Assembly (NCBI GenBank): GCA_024276495.1
Contig: JAJRXC010000110.1
Span: 1-64,000 of the forward strand
Origin: Actinomycetes bacterium
GTDB lineage: Bacteria > Actinomycetota > Acidimicrobiia > Acidimicrobiales > Aldehydirespiratoraceae
Reading direction: 5' to 3'
Length of the DNA: 64,000 bases
Shown here: in pieces, positions 43,352-58,964 of the stretch
Position numbering within the stretch: the first letter of the stretch is position 1
Layout of the letters: each line of letters opens with the position of its first letter
Translations under genes and position numbers: made by a program
The notes under the pieces: generated by a model
The model's database searches: none
Told to the model about the DNA's origin: nothing
What the model saw: the letters and a program-made list of their open reading frames with translations, nothing else

Positions 43352-46039
43352 TCAGCTCCGTCGTTTCGGTTGGTCGGTCTCCGAGTCGGAGGTGCGGCCC
43401 TTGCGCAACCCGGCCCGGTATCGAGACAGCATCTGGCGAACTTCCTCGGGTGAGCGATTGGTGGTCGGCACCGGGCTCTCCACGCTCGGCGGGACCGCGG
43501 TCGTCGCGACGGTGTACTTGGACTCGTCCGGGACATCGATCTGCTTCGGGGTTCGGCGGATCAGTCCGGCGCTCGTGACCTGGGGCGACACCGCGCCGAC
43601 GCCCGCGGGGTCGCGCGACGGCGGACTCGGCGGCGCCGGTCGTTCGGCGACGGGCGATGGCTCGGCCGCGACCGCCGGTGGTCGCGGTTCGCTTCCGGTG
43701 GTGGGCCCGGGCGTGCGGGTCGGGAGGGTCGGGCCGCCGTCGAGCGGGGCGAAGAGATCGGTCTGAGGGTCCGACGGGGGTGCGGGAAGGGTGGATGGGC
43801 TTCCGAACGCCGCGAAGAGATCGCCGTCGGTCGCGGTCGGCTCGGGAACCGGCGCGTTCGGGGCGGTCGACGGCGACTTCGGGCGACGGGTCGGAAGCTT
43901 CGCGAGCCCGCCGTCGTTGTCCGCTCGGACCGGTTCCGGCGCGGCGGGAGGGTCGGGCTGCGGCGCCGGGTCGTCGCCGACCGCCGGGGCCAACGTCGGC
44001 GTGACGTCACCGAACGGGTTGGCGGGTGTGGGAACCGGGGTCGGGGGTGTCGGCGGCGCCGGAATCGAGGGAAGGGCCGGGCTCGGCTCGGGCTCGGCCA
44101 ATGCCGGCTCCGACTCGAGCTCCGAGAGGAGCGGTTCGGGCGTGCCGCGGGACTCGTCGTCCTCGGGGGAGCCGATCATCTCGGCCGGGATGGTGATGAC
44201 GGCGGTGACGCCGCCCTCGCTGCCGCTGGTCAGTTGAACGACCACGCCGAGCCGATGGGCCAGGCGCGACACGACCGTGAAACCGAGCGACCGACTGAGG
44301 TCCAACCCGACGAGGGGTGGTTCGGCGAGGGTGCGGTTCGCAGTGGCGATCTGCTCGGCACTCATGCCGATGCCCCGATCGGCGAGGGTGAGCTGGTAGC
44401 TGTCGTCGTCGATGCGGTAGCCGACCACCTCGACGGGAGAGTCGGGCGGCGAGAACTGGGTCGCGTTCTCCATCAGCTCCGACATCAGATGGGCGAGGTC
44501 GACGGCCACGGATCCGGCGACGGTCGACGGATCCACCGACCGCAACTCGATGCGGCTGAAGTCCTCGATCTCCCCCATCGCGACGCGCAACACATCGACG
44601 ATCTCCACCGGGCGGCCACGTCGTCGGGTCGGTTCGGCCCCGGCCAGCACCAGCAACGACTCGGCGTTGCGGCGCATGCGGGTGGCCAGGTGGTCGAGCC
44701 GGAACAGGTTCTCGAGCTGGTCCGGGTTCTCCTCACGCGACTCGAGCTGATCGATGAAGTCGATCTGGCGGTCGAGGAGGCTCTGGTTCCGGCGGGCGAG
44801 GTTCACGAAGATGTCGGAGATGCCCCGGCGCAGGAGATCGCCCTGCTCCTCGGCCACGTCGATGGTCACCTGCTGGATCTCCGAGATCGCATGGGCGAGC
44901 TGGGCCACCTCGTCGCGGCCCTTCGCCTCGATCGGCGTGAGAACCGGGGCTTCGGCCCGGCCCGAGCTGCGCATCGATTCGACGAGGGCGGGAAGCTCCT
45001 CGGTGGACAGCTGCTCGGCGCTGCGGGTCAGGCGGGACAGCGGACGGCTGATCGAGCGGCCGATGACGACCGCCATGATCAACGCGAGAAGGATGACGGA
45101 CCCGGCGAGGATGAGGAACGATTGCGCTTCGTCGTTGGCTCGGGTCGCCTCGGTCTCCGCGGCCAGCGAGGCATCGCTGATGACGGTGTCGATCAGCTCG
45201 TTGAGCGCGGTCAGCTGCTCCTCTCCCCTGACCAGCCAGGCTTCGACACCGCCCTTGTCCGGGTCGTTGATGAACTGGCGCACCTCGGTCAACGCGTCGA
45301 CGGTTCCTCCGGCCGGGCTGGGGAGGATGCCCGTCGTCTGGAGCCGGAGGAGATCCTCGACGTACTGCTGGTCGGCGGTCTCGTTGAACGAGACGATGTT
45401 GTTCTGGGCGGTGCGTTCGGCCTGGGTGATGAGTGTCGCCGCGACCGCGCTCAGCTGGTCCTGGAAGATCGCCTCGGAACCGACGGAGGTGATCGTGGCG
45501 TACGACGACTGGATGTTGAGCAGGGCGTTGAGATCGGTCAGGGCCCGGAACAAGTCGAGGTCGGACGCCTCGGCGGCCAGGCGGCGGGTGATGTCGTCGA
45601 CGGCGCGCCCGGCGGACCCGAGCAGGGTGCCGGTGACGACATCGGCGCCACGATCCGGGGACAGGGTCGTCGGCAGTCGTTCGATCAGATCGTCGAGGGC
45701 GCTGATGAGCTCCGGATCCTCGAGGTCGGCTCGCGCCGCGGTTGCGGCTCCCATCCAATGGTGGAGGTGGAAGTTCGTCGCGTCTCGTTCTTCGGTGAGG
45801 ACGGTTCCCTCGTCCATCATCATCCGTTCGACCTCGAGCACCCCGAGACGTTCGACTTGAATGGCGAGAGAGAGGTCGGATCCGGCGTTGGCGAGCTCTG
45901 CGATCCTGGCTTCTTCCTCTTGGAACGCGGTCTGCTCGGTGCGGTCGACGATGCCCGAGTAGGCGAACACCATCACCGCCACCAACGGCGTGGCGAGGAG
46001 TAGCAGGAGCTTGCCTCGAACCTTGATCCTCTTGAGCAT
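43352..46039 (-). CDS. cvnA: Conservon sensor kinase (CvnA-like) with nitrate-sensor-like domain
   Basis: A protein of about 895 residues: membrane span (about 10-28), a helical extracellular sensor region like NIT (nitrate/nitrite-sensing) domains (about 30-315), a second span (about 318-340), HAMP (about 342-395), the CvnA helix LFRLDHLATRMRRNAESLLVLAG carrying the conserved His, an HATPase_c domain (HLMSELMENATQFSPP, ADRGIGMS, GLDLSRSLGFTVV) and a proline-rich low-complexity tail of about 250 residues ending in TSDSETDQPKRRS. The ATG at 46039 follows AGAGG. The tail is a likely docking arm for the partner proteins. Confidence 0.9.
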   Translation of the reverse strand: MLKRIKVRGKLLLLLATPLVAVMVFAYSGIVDRTEQTAFQEEEARIAELANAGSDLSLAIQVERLGVLEVERMMMDEGTVLTEERDATNFHLHHWMGAATAARADLEDPELISALDDLIERLPTTLSPDRGADVVTGTLLGSAGRAVDDITRRLAAEASDLDLFRALTDLNALLNIQSSYATITSVGSEAIFQDQLSAVAATLITQAERTAQNNIVSFNETADQQYVEDLLRLQTTGILPSPAGGTVDALTEVRQFINDPDKGGVEAWLVRGEEQLTALNELIDTVISDASLAAETEATRANDEAQSFLILAGSVILLALIMAVVIGRSISRPLSRLTRSAEQLSTEELPALVESMRSSGRAEAPVLTPIEAKGRDEVAQLAHAISEIQQVTIDVAEEQGDLLRRGISDIFVNLARRNQSLLDRQIDFIDQLESREENPDQLENLFRLDHLATRMRRNAESLLVLAGAEPTRRRGRPVEIVDVLRVAMGEIEDFSRIELRSVDPSTVAGSVAVDLAHLMSELMENATQFSPPDSPVEVVGYRIDDDSYQLTLADRGIGMSAEQIATANRTLAEPPLVGLDLSRSLGFTVVSRLAHRLGVVVQLTSGSEGGVTAVITIPAEMIGSPEDDESRGTPEPLLSELESEPALAEPEPSPALPSIPAPPTPPTPVPTPANPFGDVTPTLAPAVGDDPAPQPDPPAAPEPVRADNDGGLAKLPTRRPKSPSTAPNAPVPEPTATDGDLFAAFGSPSTLPAPPSDPQTDLFAPLDGGPTLPTRTPGPTTGSEPRPPAVAAEPSPVAERPAPPSPPSRDPAGVGAVSPQVTSAGLIRRTPKQIDVPDESKYTVATTAVPPSVESPVPTTNRSPEEVRQMLSRYRAGLRKGRTSDSETDQPKRRS

Positions 46040-46184
46040 GCGCGGGACCTCTGAGCGTCGGAGCACCCACGGTGGATGCCTCCCGGCTCACGTCGGCGGT
46101 GCCGGCTCGGAGTTGAGGCCTCCGGGCTGTCCGACCCGGCGACAATGAGCCGAACGACCCATCAACCCTCGGGGCCCCGGCGGC

Positions 46185-47648
<1,464 letters not shown>

Positions 47649-47658
47649 GATCGTCTCC

Positions 47659-52275
<4,617 letters not shown>

Positions 52276-52423
52276 GGGTCTCCTCGAGGTCTCCTGCGCC
52301 CGGGCGTGAGCCCGGTGAACGGTGCGGAAGGGACGACGTTGGCCCGGCCACCAGAGCGTTGCATCGTAGCGATGAGCGCAATGGGACGACCACATCGGGC
52401 CGTCACTGCGTCATCATAGACCG

Positions 52424-53707
52424 ATGCGCGCTCCCGACCTCTCCGTCTCCCGCCGCGTGGCCGGCCTCATCGATGCGTCGCCCACGCCGTACCACGCCGT
52501 CGAAACCGCGGTGTCCGTCCTCGCCGCCGCCGGATTCTCGGAGTTGTCCGACGCCGACCCGGTGCCGGCCGAGGGCGCGTCGTTCGTTCGCCGGGGCGGT
52601 TCCCTCGTCGCCTGGGTCGTCGCCGACCACCACCGGGCGGCAAGCGGGGTCCGCATCGTCGGCGCCCACACCGACAGCCCCAATCTGAGGATCAAGCCGC
52701 AGCCCGACACCGGAAACGGATCATGGCACCAACTCGGCGTGGAGATCTACGGAGGGGCCCTCCTCAACTCCTGGCTCGATCGTGACCTGGGCCTCGCGGG
52801 GCGGGTCGCGGTGCGCCAGGAGAACGGAGTCGAGCTCCGACTCGTGTGCGACAACCGGCCGTTGCTGCGAATTCCACAGCTGGCGATCCACCTCGATCGC
52901 GACATCGGCGAGAAAGGGCTGCGTTTGGATCGACAACGCCACATGGTGCCGCTTTGGGCGACTGGCGCCGACACGCCCACCTTCTCTGCCTACCTGGCCT
53001 CGCTGCTCGACGTGGACGCCGCCGACGTCGTCTCGTGGGACATCATGGCGCACGACGTGACCCCCGCCGCGCTCACCGGTCTCGACGAGCAGTTTCTCGC
53101 ATCGGCTCGAATCGACAATCTCCTCTCGAGCTTCGTCGGCCTCGACGCGCTCGTGGCCGCGGCCGACGCACCCGGGCCGCGGATCCCCGTGCTGTGCCTG
53201 TTCGATCACGAGGAGATCGGCAGCGTGTCCACCACCGGGGCGTCGTCTCCCCTGCTGGGCGACGTCCTCGACCGGATCGGCGCCGCGCTCGACGGTGACC
53301 TCGAGGATCGGGCGCGATCTCGGGCCGACAGCCTGCTCGTCTCCGCCGACGGTGCCCACGCGACACATCCCAACTACGCCGACCGTCATGAACCCGATCA
53401 CCTGGTCGAGGTCAACGCCGGCCCCGTGCTGAAGATCAACGCGAACCAGCGCTACGCGACCGATGCCGAGACCGCCGCGCGGTTCACACTCGCCTGTGAG
53501 ACCGCGAACGTCCCGATGCAACGATTCGTGAGCCGCACCGACCTCGCGTGCGGTTCGACGATCGGCCCACTGTCGGCCGGTCGCCTCGGAATCCCGGTCG
53601 TCGACGCGGGGTGCGCCCAGCTGGCGATGCATTCGGCCCGCGAGATGGCCGGCAGCCACGATCCGGGCTGGTTCCTCGCCGCCCTCACCGTCGTGCTCAC
53701 CGGGTGA
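52424..53707 (+). CDS. M18 family aminopeptidase
   Basis: A 427-residue zinc aminopeptidase of the aspartyl-aminopeptidase (M18) family. Metal and catalytic motifs: VGAHTDSPNLRIKP (His and neighbouring Asp), LFDHEEIGS (Glu-Glu), DGAHATHPNY and GCAQLAMHSARE (His). It removes N-terminal acidic or other residues from peptides in the cytosol as a large oligomer. The ATG has a CATCAT box 6 nt upstream and no ribosome site. Its last 11 nt overlap the convergent trkH gene. Confidence 0.93.
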   Translation: MRAPDLSVSRRVAGLIDASPTPYHAVETAVSVLAAAGFSELSDADPVPAEGASFVRRGGSLVAWVVADHHRAASGVRIVGAHTDSPNLRIKPQPDTGNGSWHQLGVEIYGGALLNSWLDRDLGLAGRVAVRQENGVELRLVCDNRPLLRIPQLAIHLDRDIGEKGLRLDRQRHMVPLWATGADTPTFSAYLASLLDVDAADVVSWDIMAHDVTPAALTGLDEQFLASARIDNLLSSFVGLDALVAAADAPGPRIPVLCLFDHEEIGSVSTTGASSPLLGDVLDRIGAALDGDLEDRARSRADSLLVSADGAHATHPNYADRHEPDHLVEVNAGPVLKINANQRYATDAETAARFTLACETANVPMQRFVSRTDLACGSTIGPLSAGRLGIPVVDAGCAQLAMHSAREMAGSHDPGWFLAALTVVLTG

Positions 53708-55274
53708 CGGAATCCCTGATCGCCCGATAGGGGGCGGCGAACATCAAGAGGATCGGGAAGATCTCGAGGCGCCCGATCACCATGAGCAACGCCAGCACGA
53801 GCCGCGCGGGTTGACTGAACGCGTCGGAGAACGACGCGGTCGGGCCTGCGTTGCCGATGGCCGGGCCCATGTTGCCGAGCGACCCGAGCACCGCGCCGAT
53901 CGTCGCGTCGAGATCGCCACCGAGGCCGGTCACGACGATGACACCCATCGAGACGATCAGCACGTACAACAAGAAGAAGCCCGCCATCCGGGACAAGATG
54001 TCCTCGTCGACCGGCGTCGAGCCGTGTTTCACCGGCAGCACGGCCCGCGGCTGTTGGGTTCGGCGGATCGATCGGATCGTGTGGTTGAACAGCACCTGCA
54101 CCCGCATGACCTTGATGCCGCCCGATGTCGAGCCGGTCGACGCGCCCGCGATGAACAACAAGAGCAGGATCATCTGCGCGGCAGGCGCCCAGGTCACGAA
54201 GTCGCCGGCGCTGCCGGATCCGGTCGCGTTGCCGAAACCGGAGCTGGTGCCGAGGCTCACGACGTTGAACGCACCCACCCGCAGCGCCGTGGCGAACTCC
54301 ATGCCGTCGTCGAGCCACAAGAAGCCGACGACGATGACGACCGCTCCCGCCACCATGGCGAGATAGCCGCGGAGCTCGGGATCTCGACGGTAGGCGCTGA
54401 GCTCGCCGCGCGCCGCCCGCCAGTGCAGGGCGAAGTTCATCCCGCCGTAGAGCATCCCGGCGATCACCACCAGTTCGACGACGACACTGTCGTAGTAGCC
54501 GATCGACGCACCGTATGGGGAGAAACCGCCGGTTGAGGTCGTCGTGAGGGCGTGCGCCACACTGTCGTAGAGACTGGGACCGGGCACGATGAAGAGGGCC
54601 GCGGCGACCACGATCGTGAACACGATGTAGATGATCCACAGGTGGCGGGCCGTTTCCGAGACCCGGGGAGCCAGCCGGTCCGAGGCGGGCCCCGGTGCCT
54701 CGGCGGTCATGAGGTCGAGGCCGCCGACGCCGAGGAACGGCAGCACGCTGACGGCGAGAAGGACGATGCCCATCCCTCCGTACCACTGTGTCGCCTGGCG
54801 GTACATCAACAGGCCCCGGCCCGGACGATCGAAGTCTCGGAGCGCGGTGGAGCCCGTGCACGAGTAGCCCGACGCCGACTCGAAGACGGAGTTGACGACC
54901 TGCTCGACGAAGTCGGCACCGGGGATGGCGAACGTGCCGGAGAGAAGGTAGGGCAGCGAACCGATGAGGGTCACCACGATCCAGGTCCAGCCGACCGCGG
55001 CGAAGATCGAGCGGGCCCGGACCGAACCCGCGGTGGTGCTCCGCCACAACGCGAGACCGAGCCCGGCGCACACGATCGTCGAGATCAGCAGGCCGACCGT
55101 GTCGCGATTCGTCGACAGCGCTTCGAGGACGGTGCTGAGCCCCATGCCGACCGAGACGAAGACGAGCGCGATGCCCATGACGTGCAGGGTCGTGTTCGGC
55201 CGCGCCCCGAACCGTGCCGGTGCGCGGTCGGGCTCGAGCACCTCTCGCGACCGGGCGGGGGCCGCGTCGGTCAT
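53697..55274 (-). CDS. trkH: TrkH/Ktr-type potassium transporter subunit (second copy)
   Basis: A 525-residue membrane protein with four pore repeats of the SKT fold. Filter loops read SGYSCTGSTAL, TTTSTGGFSPYG, VSLGTSSGFGN and GSLGNMGPAIG. It forms the K+ pore and is gated by TrkA. The N-terminal ATG overlaps the stop of the upstream trkH (ATGA). Of the two copies this one has the more canonical loop 3 and a longer cytosolic N-terminus; the two differ greatly in sequence, so it is not a recent duplication. Confidence 0.9.
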   Translation of the reverse strand: MTDAAPARSREVLEPDRAPARFGARPNTTLHVMGIALVFVSVGMGLSTVLEALSTNRDTVGLLISTIVCAGLGLALWRSTTAGSVRARSIFAAVGWTWIVVTLIGSLPYLLSGTFAIPGADFVEQVVNSVFESASGYSCTGSTALRDFDRPGRGLLMYRQATQWYGGMGIVLLAVSVLPFLGVGGLDLMTAEAPGPASDRLAPRVSETARHLWIIYIVFTIVVAAALFIVPGPSLYDSVAHALTTTSTGGFSPYGASIGYYDSVVVELVVIAGMLYGGMNFALHWRAARGELSAYRRDPELRGYLAMVAGAVVIVVGFLWLDDGMEFATALRVGAFNVVSLGTSSGFGNATGSGSAGDFVTWAPAAQMILLLLFIAGASTGSTSGGIKVMRVQVLFNHTIRSIRRTQQPRAVLPVKHGSTPVDEDILSRMAGFFLLYVLIVSMGVIVVTGLGGDLDATIGAVLGSLGNMGPAIGNAGPTASFSDAFSQPARLVLALLMVIGRLEIFPILLMFAAPYRAIRDSVTR

Positions 55275-56782
55275 CGGCGTGCCCTGAGCAGTCGGCGGGC
55301 CCGCCGTTCGAGCCCGCTCTGGGCCCGGAACAACCACGCGACACCGAGCAGCAGCGGCAAGATGGTGAGGCGGCCGGCGAGCATGAACGGGACGAGGAAC
55401 AGCCGGGCGATCGGGGAGAACCCGGTGATGTCGCCGAAGGGGCCGGCGCCGACCCCCGGGCCGTTCGTCGACAACACCGAGATGCCGGTGTAGATCGCGG
55501 CGACGACATCGACACCCGCCGCGGCGAGCAGGAACGCGGCGAGGCCGCACAGGCCGAGATGGGCGATCTGATATCCGGTGGTGCGCTCGAGAACCCGTTC
55601 GTCGATGGCGCCGCCTCCCTGCTTGACGACGACGACGGAAGACGGGTCGAGCTGACGCCGCAGCTCACGGAGCGCGAACCCCATCAGGGCCCACGCCCGG
55701 ACGACGTGGAGTCCGCCACCGGCGCTGCCCGACATCGATCCGGTGCCGATCAAGATGAGCAGGACCATGAGAACGGAGTCGTCGAGCACCGTCCAGTCGC
55801 CGACGGCGTACCCGGTCGTGCTGATCGCCGACACCGACGTGAAGATCGCGTCGCCGACCGCGATGCCGTCGCCGCCGATGGTGACGAGAACGGATCCGGC
55901 GGCGAGCACCGCGGCGTAGAGTCGGAGCTCGGTGCTGCGCCACACCGGGCGCAGACGCCCGCGCACCGCCCACCACACCACGAAGTAGCTGCTACCGGCG
56001 GTCACCATGCCGACCATGGCCACCGTTCGTGCGCCGGTGCCGAATCCCACGAACGAGTCGGTCTGCGACGAGAAGCCACCGGTCGAGATCGTGGTGAGCG
56101 CGTGGACCACGGCGTCGAGCGTCCCGAGCCCGGTGAGCAGGTAGCCGGCGACCAACGCCACGGTGAGTGCCGAGTAGATCGACAGCACACGGCGGCGCCC
56201 GAGGGTCGGTGTCGGCGCCAGCCGGTCGCCGGTGTGGTGGGAGTCCCCCTTCGCGAGCACCCGGCCCCGCAGCGCGAGGGGAAGGGCGACGACCGCGACG
56301 AGGATGCCGAAGAACCCTCCGACCCACTGGGTTGCCGCCCTCCACAGCTGCATCGAGACGGAGAGCTCCCCGGGGTCGAGGACGGTCACGTTGGTGGTGC
56401 TGAACCCGGCGGCGGCTTCGACGAACGCATCGTCGACCCGGTCGATGGTGCCGGTGCCGAGATACACGCCGGTGCCGACCACGACCAGGATCAACCAGGC
56501 GAGGGCGAGGCCGCTCAGAATCCGGCCGGGAGCGGGCCGGTGGCGGCGTTGCAGGGTCCGGCGGCCGACCATTCCGACGCCCATCGCGGTCGACCCGGTG
56601 AGGAGGAGGAACAGCGCATCGCCACGGTCGTCGAACATCCCGGCCAGGCCACACAGGGCGGTGACGACCCCGAGCGCTGCCATCCCGTCGGTGATCGCGA
56701 GCCGGGCGTAGGACTGACGTCGGGAGCGTCCGCCATCGAGGGGCGTTGGCGTCGGCGCGCTCGGGACGGGGCGAGCGTTCAC
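55271..56782 (-). CDS. trkH: TrkH/Ktr-type potassium transporter subunit (first copy)
   Basis: A 503-residue SKT-fold membrane protein. Filter loops: AAAGFSTTNVTVL, TTISTGGFSSQ, SAISTTGYAVGDW and SVLSTNGPGVG. The GTG start overlaps the trkA stop (GTGA) and its stop overlaps the second trkH, so the three genes form one translationally coupled unit. A basic N-terminus (RSRRQSYAR) precedes the first span. The presence of two different pore subunits for one TrkA suggests either alternative or mixed dimers. Confidence 0.9.
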   Translation of the reverse strand: MNARPVPSAPTPTPLDGGRSRRQSYARLAITDGMAALGVVTALCGLAGMFDDRGDALFLLLTGSTAMGVGMVGRRTLQRRHRPAPGRILSGLALAWLILVVVGTGVYLGTGTIDRVDDAFVEAAAGFSTTNVTVLDPGELSVSMQLWRAATQWVGGFFGILVAVVALPLALRGRVLAKGDSHHTGDRLAPTPTLGRRRVLSIYSALTVALVAGYLLTGLGTLDAVVHALTTISTGGFSSQTDSFVGFGTGARTVAMVGMVTAGSSYFVVWWAVRGRLRPVWRSTELRLYAAVLAAGSVLVTIGGDGIAVGDAIFTSVSAISTTGYAVGDWTVLDDSVLMVLLILIGTGSMSGSAGGGLHVVRAWALMGFALRELRRQLDPSSVVVVKQGGGAIDERVLERTTGYQIAHLGLCGLAAFLLAAAGVDVVAAIYTGISVLSTNGPGVGAGPFGDITGFSPIARLFLVPFMLAGRLTILPLLLGVAWLFRAQSGLERRARRLLRARR

Positions 56783-58122
56783 CCCAGGACTCGGTGGACC
56801 TCGTCGACCGCACTCGGCATGGCGAACGCGACGATGTGGTCACGGCCTCGGAGACGACTTCTTCCGCGGGCGATCTGGGCCTTCCCGTCGCGAATGAGGG
56901 CCCCGATCAGCACCTCTTTCGGGAGGCCGAGATCCTTGACGAGGGCACCGTCGGCCGGGCTGTCGATCGCGACCTCCAACTCGAGGACCTCCGTCTCCCC
57001 GTGAAGGAAGGTGGCGACGGCGGCGACGCCACCTCGCACGAAGCGCAACACGCCGTTGGCGGTTGCGGTGCGAGGCGACAACGCGACGTCGATTCCCGCT
57101 TCCTCGAGCAGGCTGAGCAGTGCGAGACGGTGGAGCACGGCGACGGTCTCGCCGGTTCCCGCGGACTTCGCGTAGAGACACGCGAGGATGTTGGCGTCGT
57201 CCTCTCCGGTCAGCGCGACGACCATGTCGTAGCGGCCCACGTCGGCCTCTTCGAGGAGGTCGGCATCGGCGATGTCGCCTTCGAGCACGAGGGCATCGTC
57301 GAGGTTCTCCGCGAGGGTGCGGGCTCGTTCGGCGTCGCGTTCGACGATGACGACCCGCACGCCGCGGGCGGTGAGCCGCTCGGCGAGGATCTCGGCGGTT
57401 CGGCCTCCGCCCAACAGCATCACCCGGTTCAGCTTCCCACGACCGACACCGAGCAACTCCATGACCGCGCGTCGGGCCCGTCGTTTGACCGCGACCCGAA
57501 GGTGGTCGCCGGCTTCGAGCCGGTGGTCCTTGCGGGGAATGATGGTCTCGTCGCCCCGGCCGATCGACCCGACGACGAAGTCCCAGTCGGGTTCGAACTC
57601 CTCGCCGATCTCCTTCAACGTCCGGCCGACCAGCGGGGCGTGGTCGGGAAGACGGGCGCCGACGACGATCACTTCGCCGCCGGCCATGTAGGTGACCTCG
57701 TCGGCGCCGGGGAAGTCGAGTAGCTCGAGCACCTCGGCCGCGGTCTCGGCATCGGGGTCGATCACGAGGTCGGCCCCGGACGCGTCGCGGATGGCGGCGG
57801 CATCGGATCCGCGCAGCTCGGCGGCCTCGATGCGCACGATGGTTCTCTCGACACCGATCGACTTCGCGAGGAGCGACGAGACGAGGTTGACCTCGTCGTT
57901 GCTCGTCACCGCGACGAGGAGATCGGCCTGTTCGACGCCGGCCCGTCGAAGGATCCGTGGGTGGGTGCCACTCCCCCGGATGGTGAGCACGTCGAGATCA
58001 TCGCTCAGTTGACGGAGCCGGGAGTCGTCGATCTCGACGATCGCCACGTCGTGGCCTTCTCGGCTGAGGCGCTCGGCCACATAGGAACCGACTTCTCCGG
58101 CTCCGACGACGATGACGTGCAC
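56779..58122 (-). CDS. trkA: Trk potassium uptake regulator TrkA
   Basis: A 447-residue cytosolic gating protein with two RCK (KTN plus TrkA-C) units. The first NAD-binding motif is VIVVGAGEVGSYVAERLSREGHDVAIVEID at residue 3 onward; the second is VMLLGGGRTAEILAERLTARG near 230. Each is followed by a TrkA-C domain (REVVLAEP-like beta units near 160 and 400). It binds NAD(H) or ATP and opens the TrkH pore. It is the first gene of the Trk operon. Confidence 0.95.
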   Translation of the reverse strand: MHVIVVGAGEVGSYVAERLSREGHDVAIVEIDDSRLRQLSDDLDVLTIRGSGTHPRILRRAGVEQADLLVAVTSNDEVNLVSSLLAKSIGVERTIVRIEAAELRGSDAAAIRDASGADLVIDPDAETAAEVLELLDFPGADEVTYMAGGEVIVVGARLPDHAPLVGRTLKEIGEEFEPDWDFVVGSIGRGDETIIPRKDHRLEAGDHLRVAVKRRARRAVMELLGVGRGKLNRVMLLGGGRTAEILAERLTARGVRVVIVERDAERARTLAENLDDALVLEGDIADADLLEEADVGRYDMVVALTGEDDANILACLYAKSAGTGETVAVLHRLALLSLLEEAGIDVALSPRTATANGVLRFVRGGVAAVATFLHGETEVLELEVAIDSPADGALVKDLGLPKEVLIGALIRDGKAQIARGRSRLRGRDHIVAFAMPSAVDEVHRVLG

Positions 58123-58155
58123 GGATGTTTTCTACTCCGTTCCGCGCCGTTTCGG

Positions 58156-58752
58156 TCAGATGGCGGGGTCGAATGTCCCAGGACGAAACTCGAGGATGTG
58201 GTCTTCGGTGACCACCGCGTCGATCGGGACGTCCCATTGTTCGGTCGGGATCGAGTCGACCTGCTGGAACGAGTGGGCGATGCCGATCACGACGGGCCGC
58301 GGTGTTGCCCGTGCGAGGGCCCGGTCGTAGAAGCCGCCGCCCTGCCCGAGCCGATGGCCGTCCGCGTCGAACGCGACGAGTGGGACGAGGACGACGTCGT
58401 GGGCGCTGAGCGGGACGGTCCGGTCGCCGATCGGCTCGGGGATGCCGAACGAGCCCGGGGTGGTGTCGTCGACGGGATCCCAGCAGACGAACTCGAGATG
58501 TTCACCGGCGACCCGCGGGATCGTGATCCTCGCGCCCCGTTCGGCCAGCAGGGTCAGGGCCGCGTCGACATCGAGCTCTCCGCGAACTGCGCGATAGCCG
58601 GCGATCGTGTCGGCGGACCGCAGGATGGGTAGTCGGGCGAGACGGGCCATGACGGCCATGGAGGCAGCGGCTTGGTCGTCGGCATCGAGGGCGAGACGGC
58701 GAGCCCGTTGGTCGAGTCGGAGGGTGCGGCGCACGGTCGAGGTGTCGCTCAT
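58156..58752 (-). CDS. 5-formyltetrahydrofolate cyclo-ligase
   Basis: A 198-residue enzyme (5-FCL/MTHFS family) that converts 5-formyl-THF to 5,10-methenyl-THF with ATP. Motifs: basic N-terminus RRTLRLDQRARR, IAGYRAVRGELDV, and the phosphate-binding GQGGGFYDRALA with VVIGIAHSFQQVDSIPTEQWDVPIDAVVTEDHIL. The ATG at 58752 is preferred over a GTG three codons upstream because TACCGT lies exactly 7 nt before it. It lies 33 nt upstream of trkA. Confidence 0.93.
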   Translation of the reverse strand: MSDTSTVRRTLRLDQRARRLALDADDQAAASMAVMARLARLPILRSADTIAGYRAVRGELDVDAALTLLAERGARITIPRVAGEHLEFVCWDPVDDTTPGSFGIPEPIGDRTVPLSAHDVVLVPLVAFDADGHRLGQGGGFYDRALARATPRPVVIGIAHSFQQVDSIPTEQWDVPIDAVVTEDHILEFRPGTFDPAI

Positions 58753-58835
58753 CGACCGCACGGTACCGGCTTCGGCTGTGCGCGCCCAGGGCCGATCGAC
58801 CCCTCCGTCTCCCGCCGCCCCGCCCGCCCCGTCCC

Positions 58836-58895
58836 CCCGGGCTTTTCTGACGACCTGGTCGCGCCATGCGCGATCAACGCGTCAGAAAAGCCGGG
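58836..58895. repeat. Long inverted repeat with inner hairpin
   Basis: GCTTTTCTGACG (58841-58852) and CGTCAGAAAAGC (58880-58891) are perfect arms. They extend by four more pairs with one bulged base, giving a stem of about 16 bp. The interior holds a second hairpin TCGCGC-CAT-GCGCGA. It lies between hppA and the folate gene, where it could end the hppA transcript; no T run follows it. Confidence 0.7.
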
Positions 58896-58964
58896 AGAGG
58901 AGGATCGGGGGGGCAGGGGCCGGTTGGGCGGGTTGGGTTGGGAGGGACGTTCGGGCGGTGATCC

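Noticed and set aside
44234-46003. A plus-strand open frame of 589 codons opposite the conservon kinase
   Set aside because: Antisense of HAMP and ATPase coding; composition is shadow-like.
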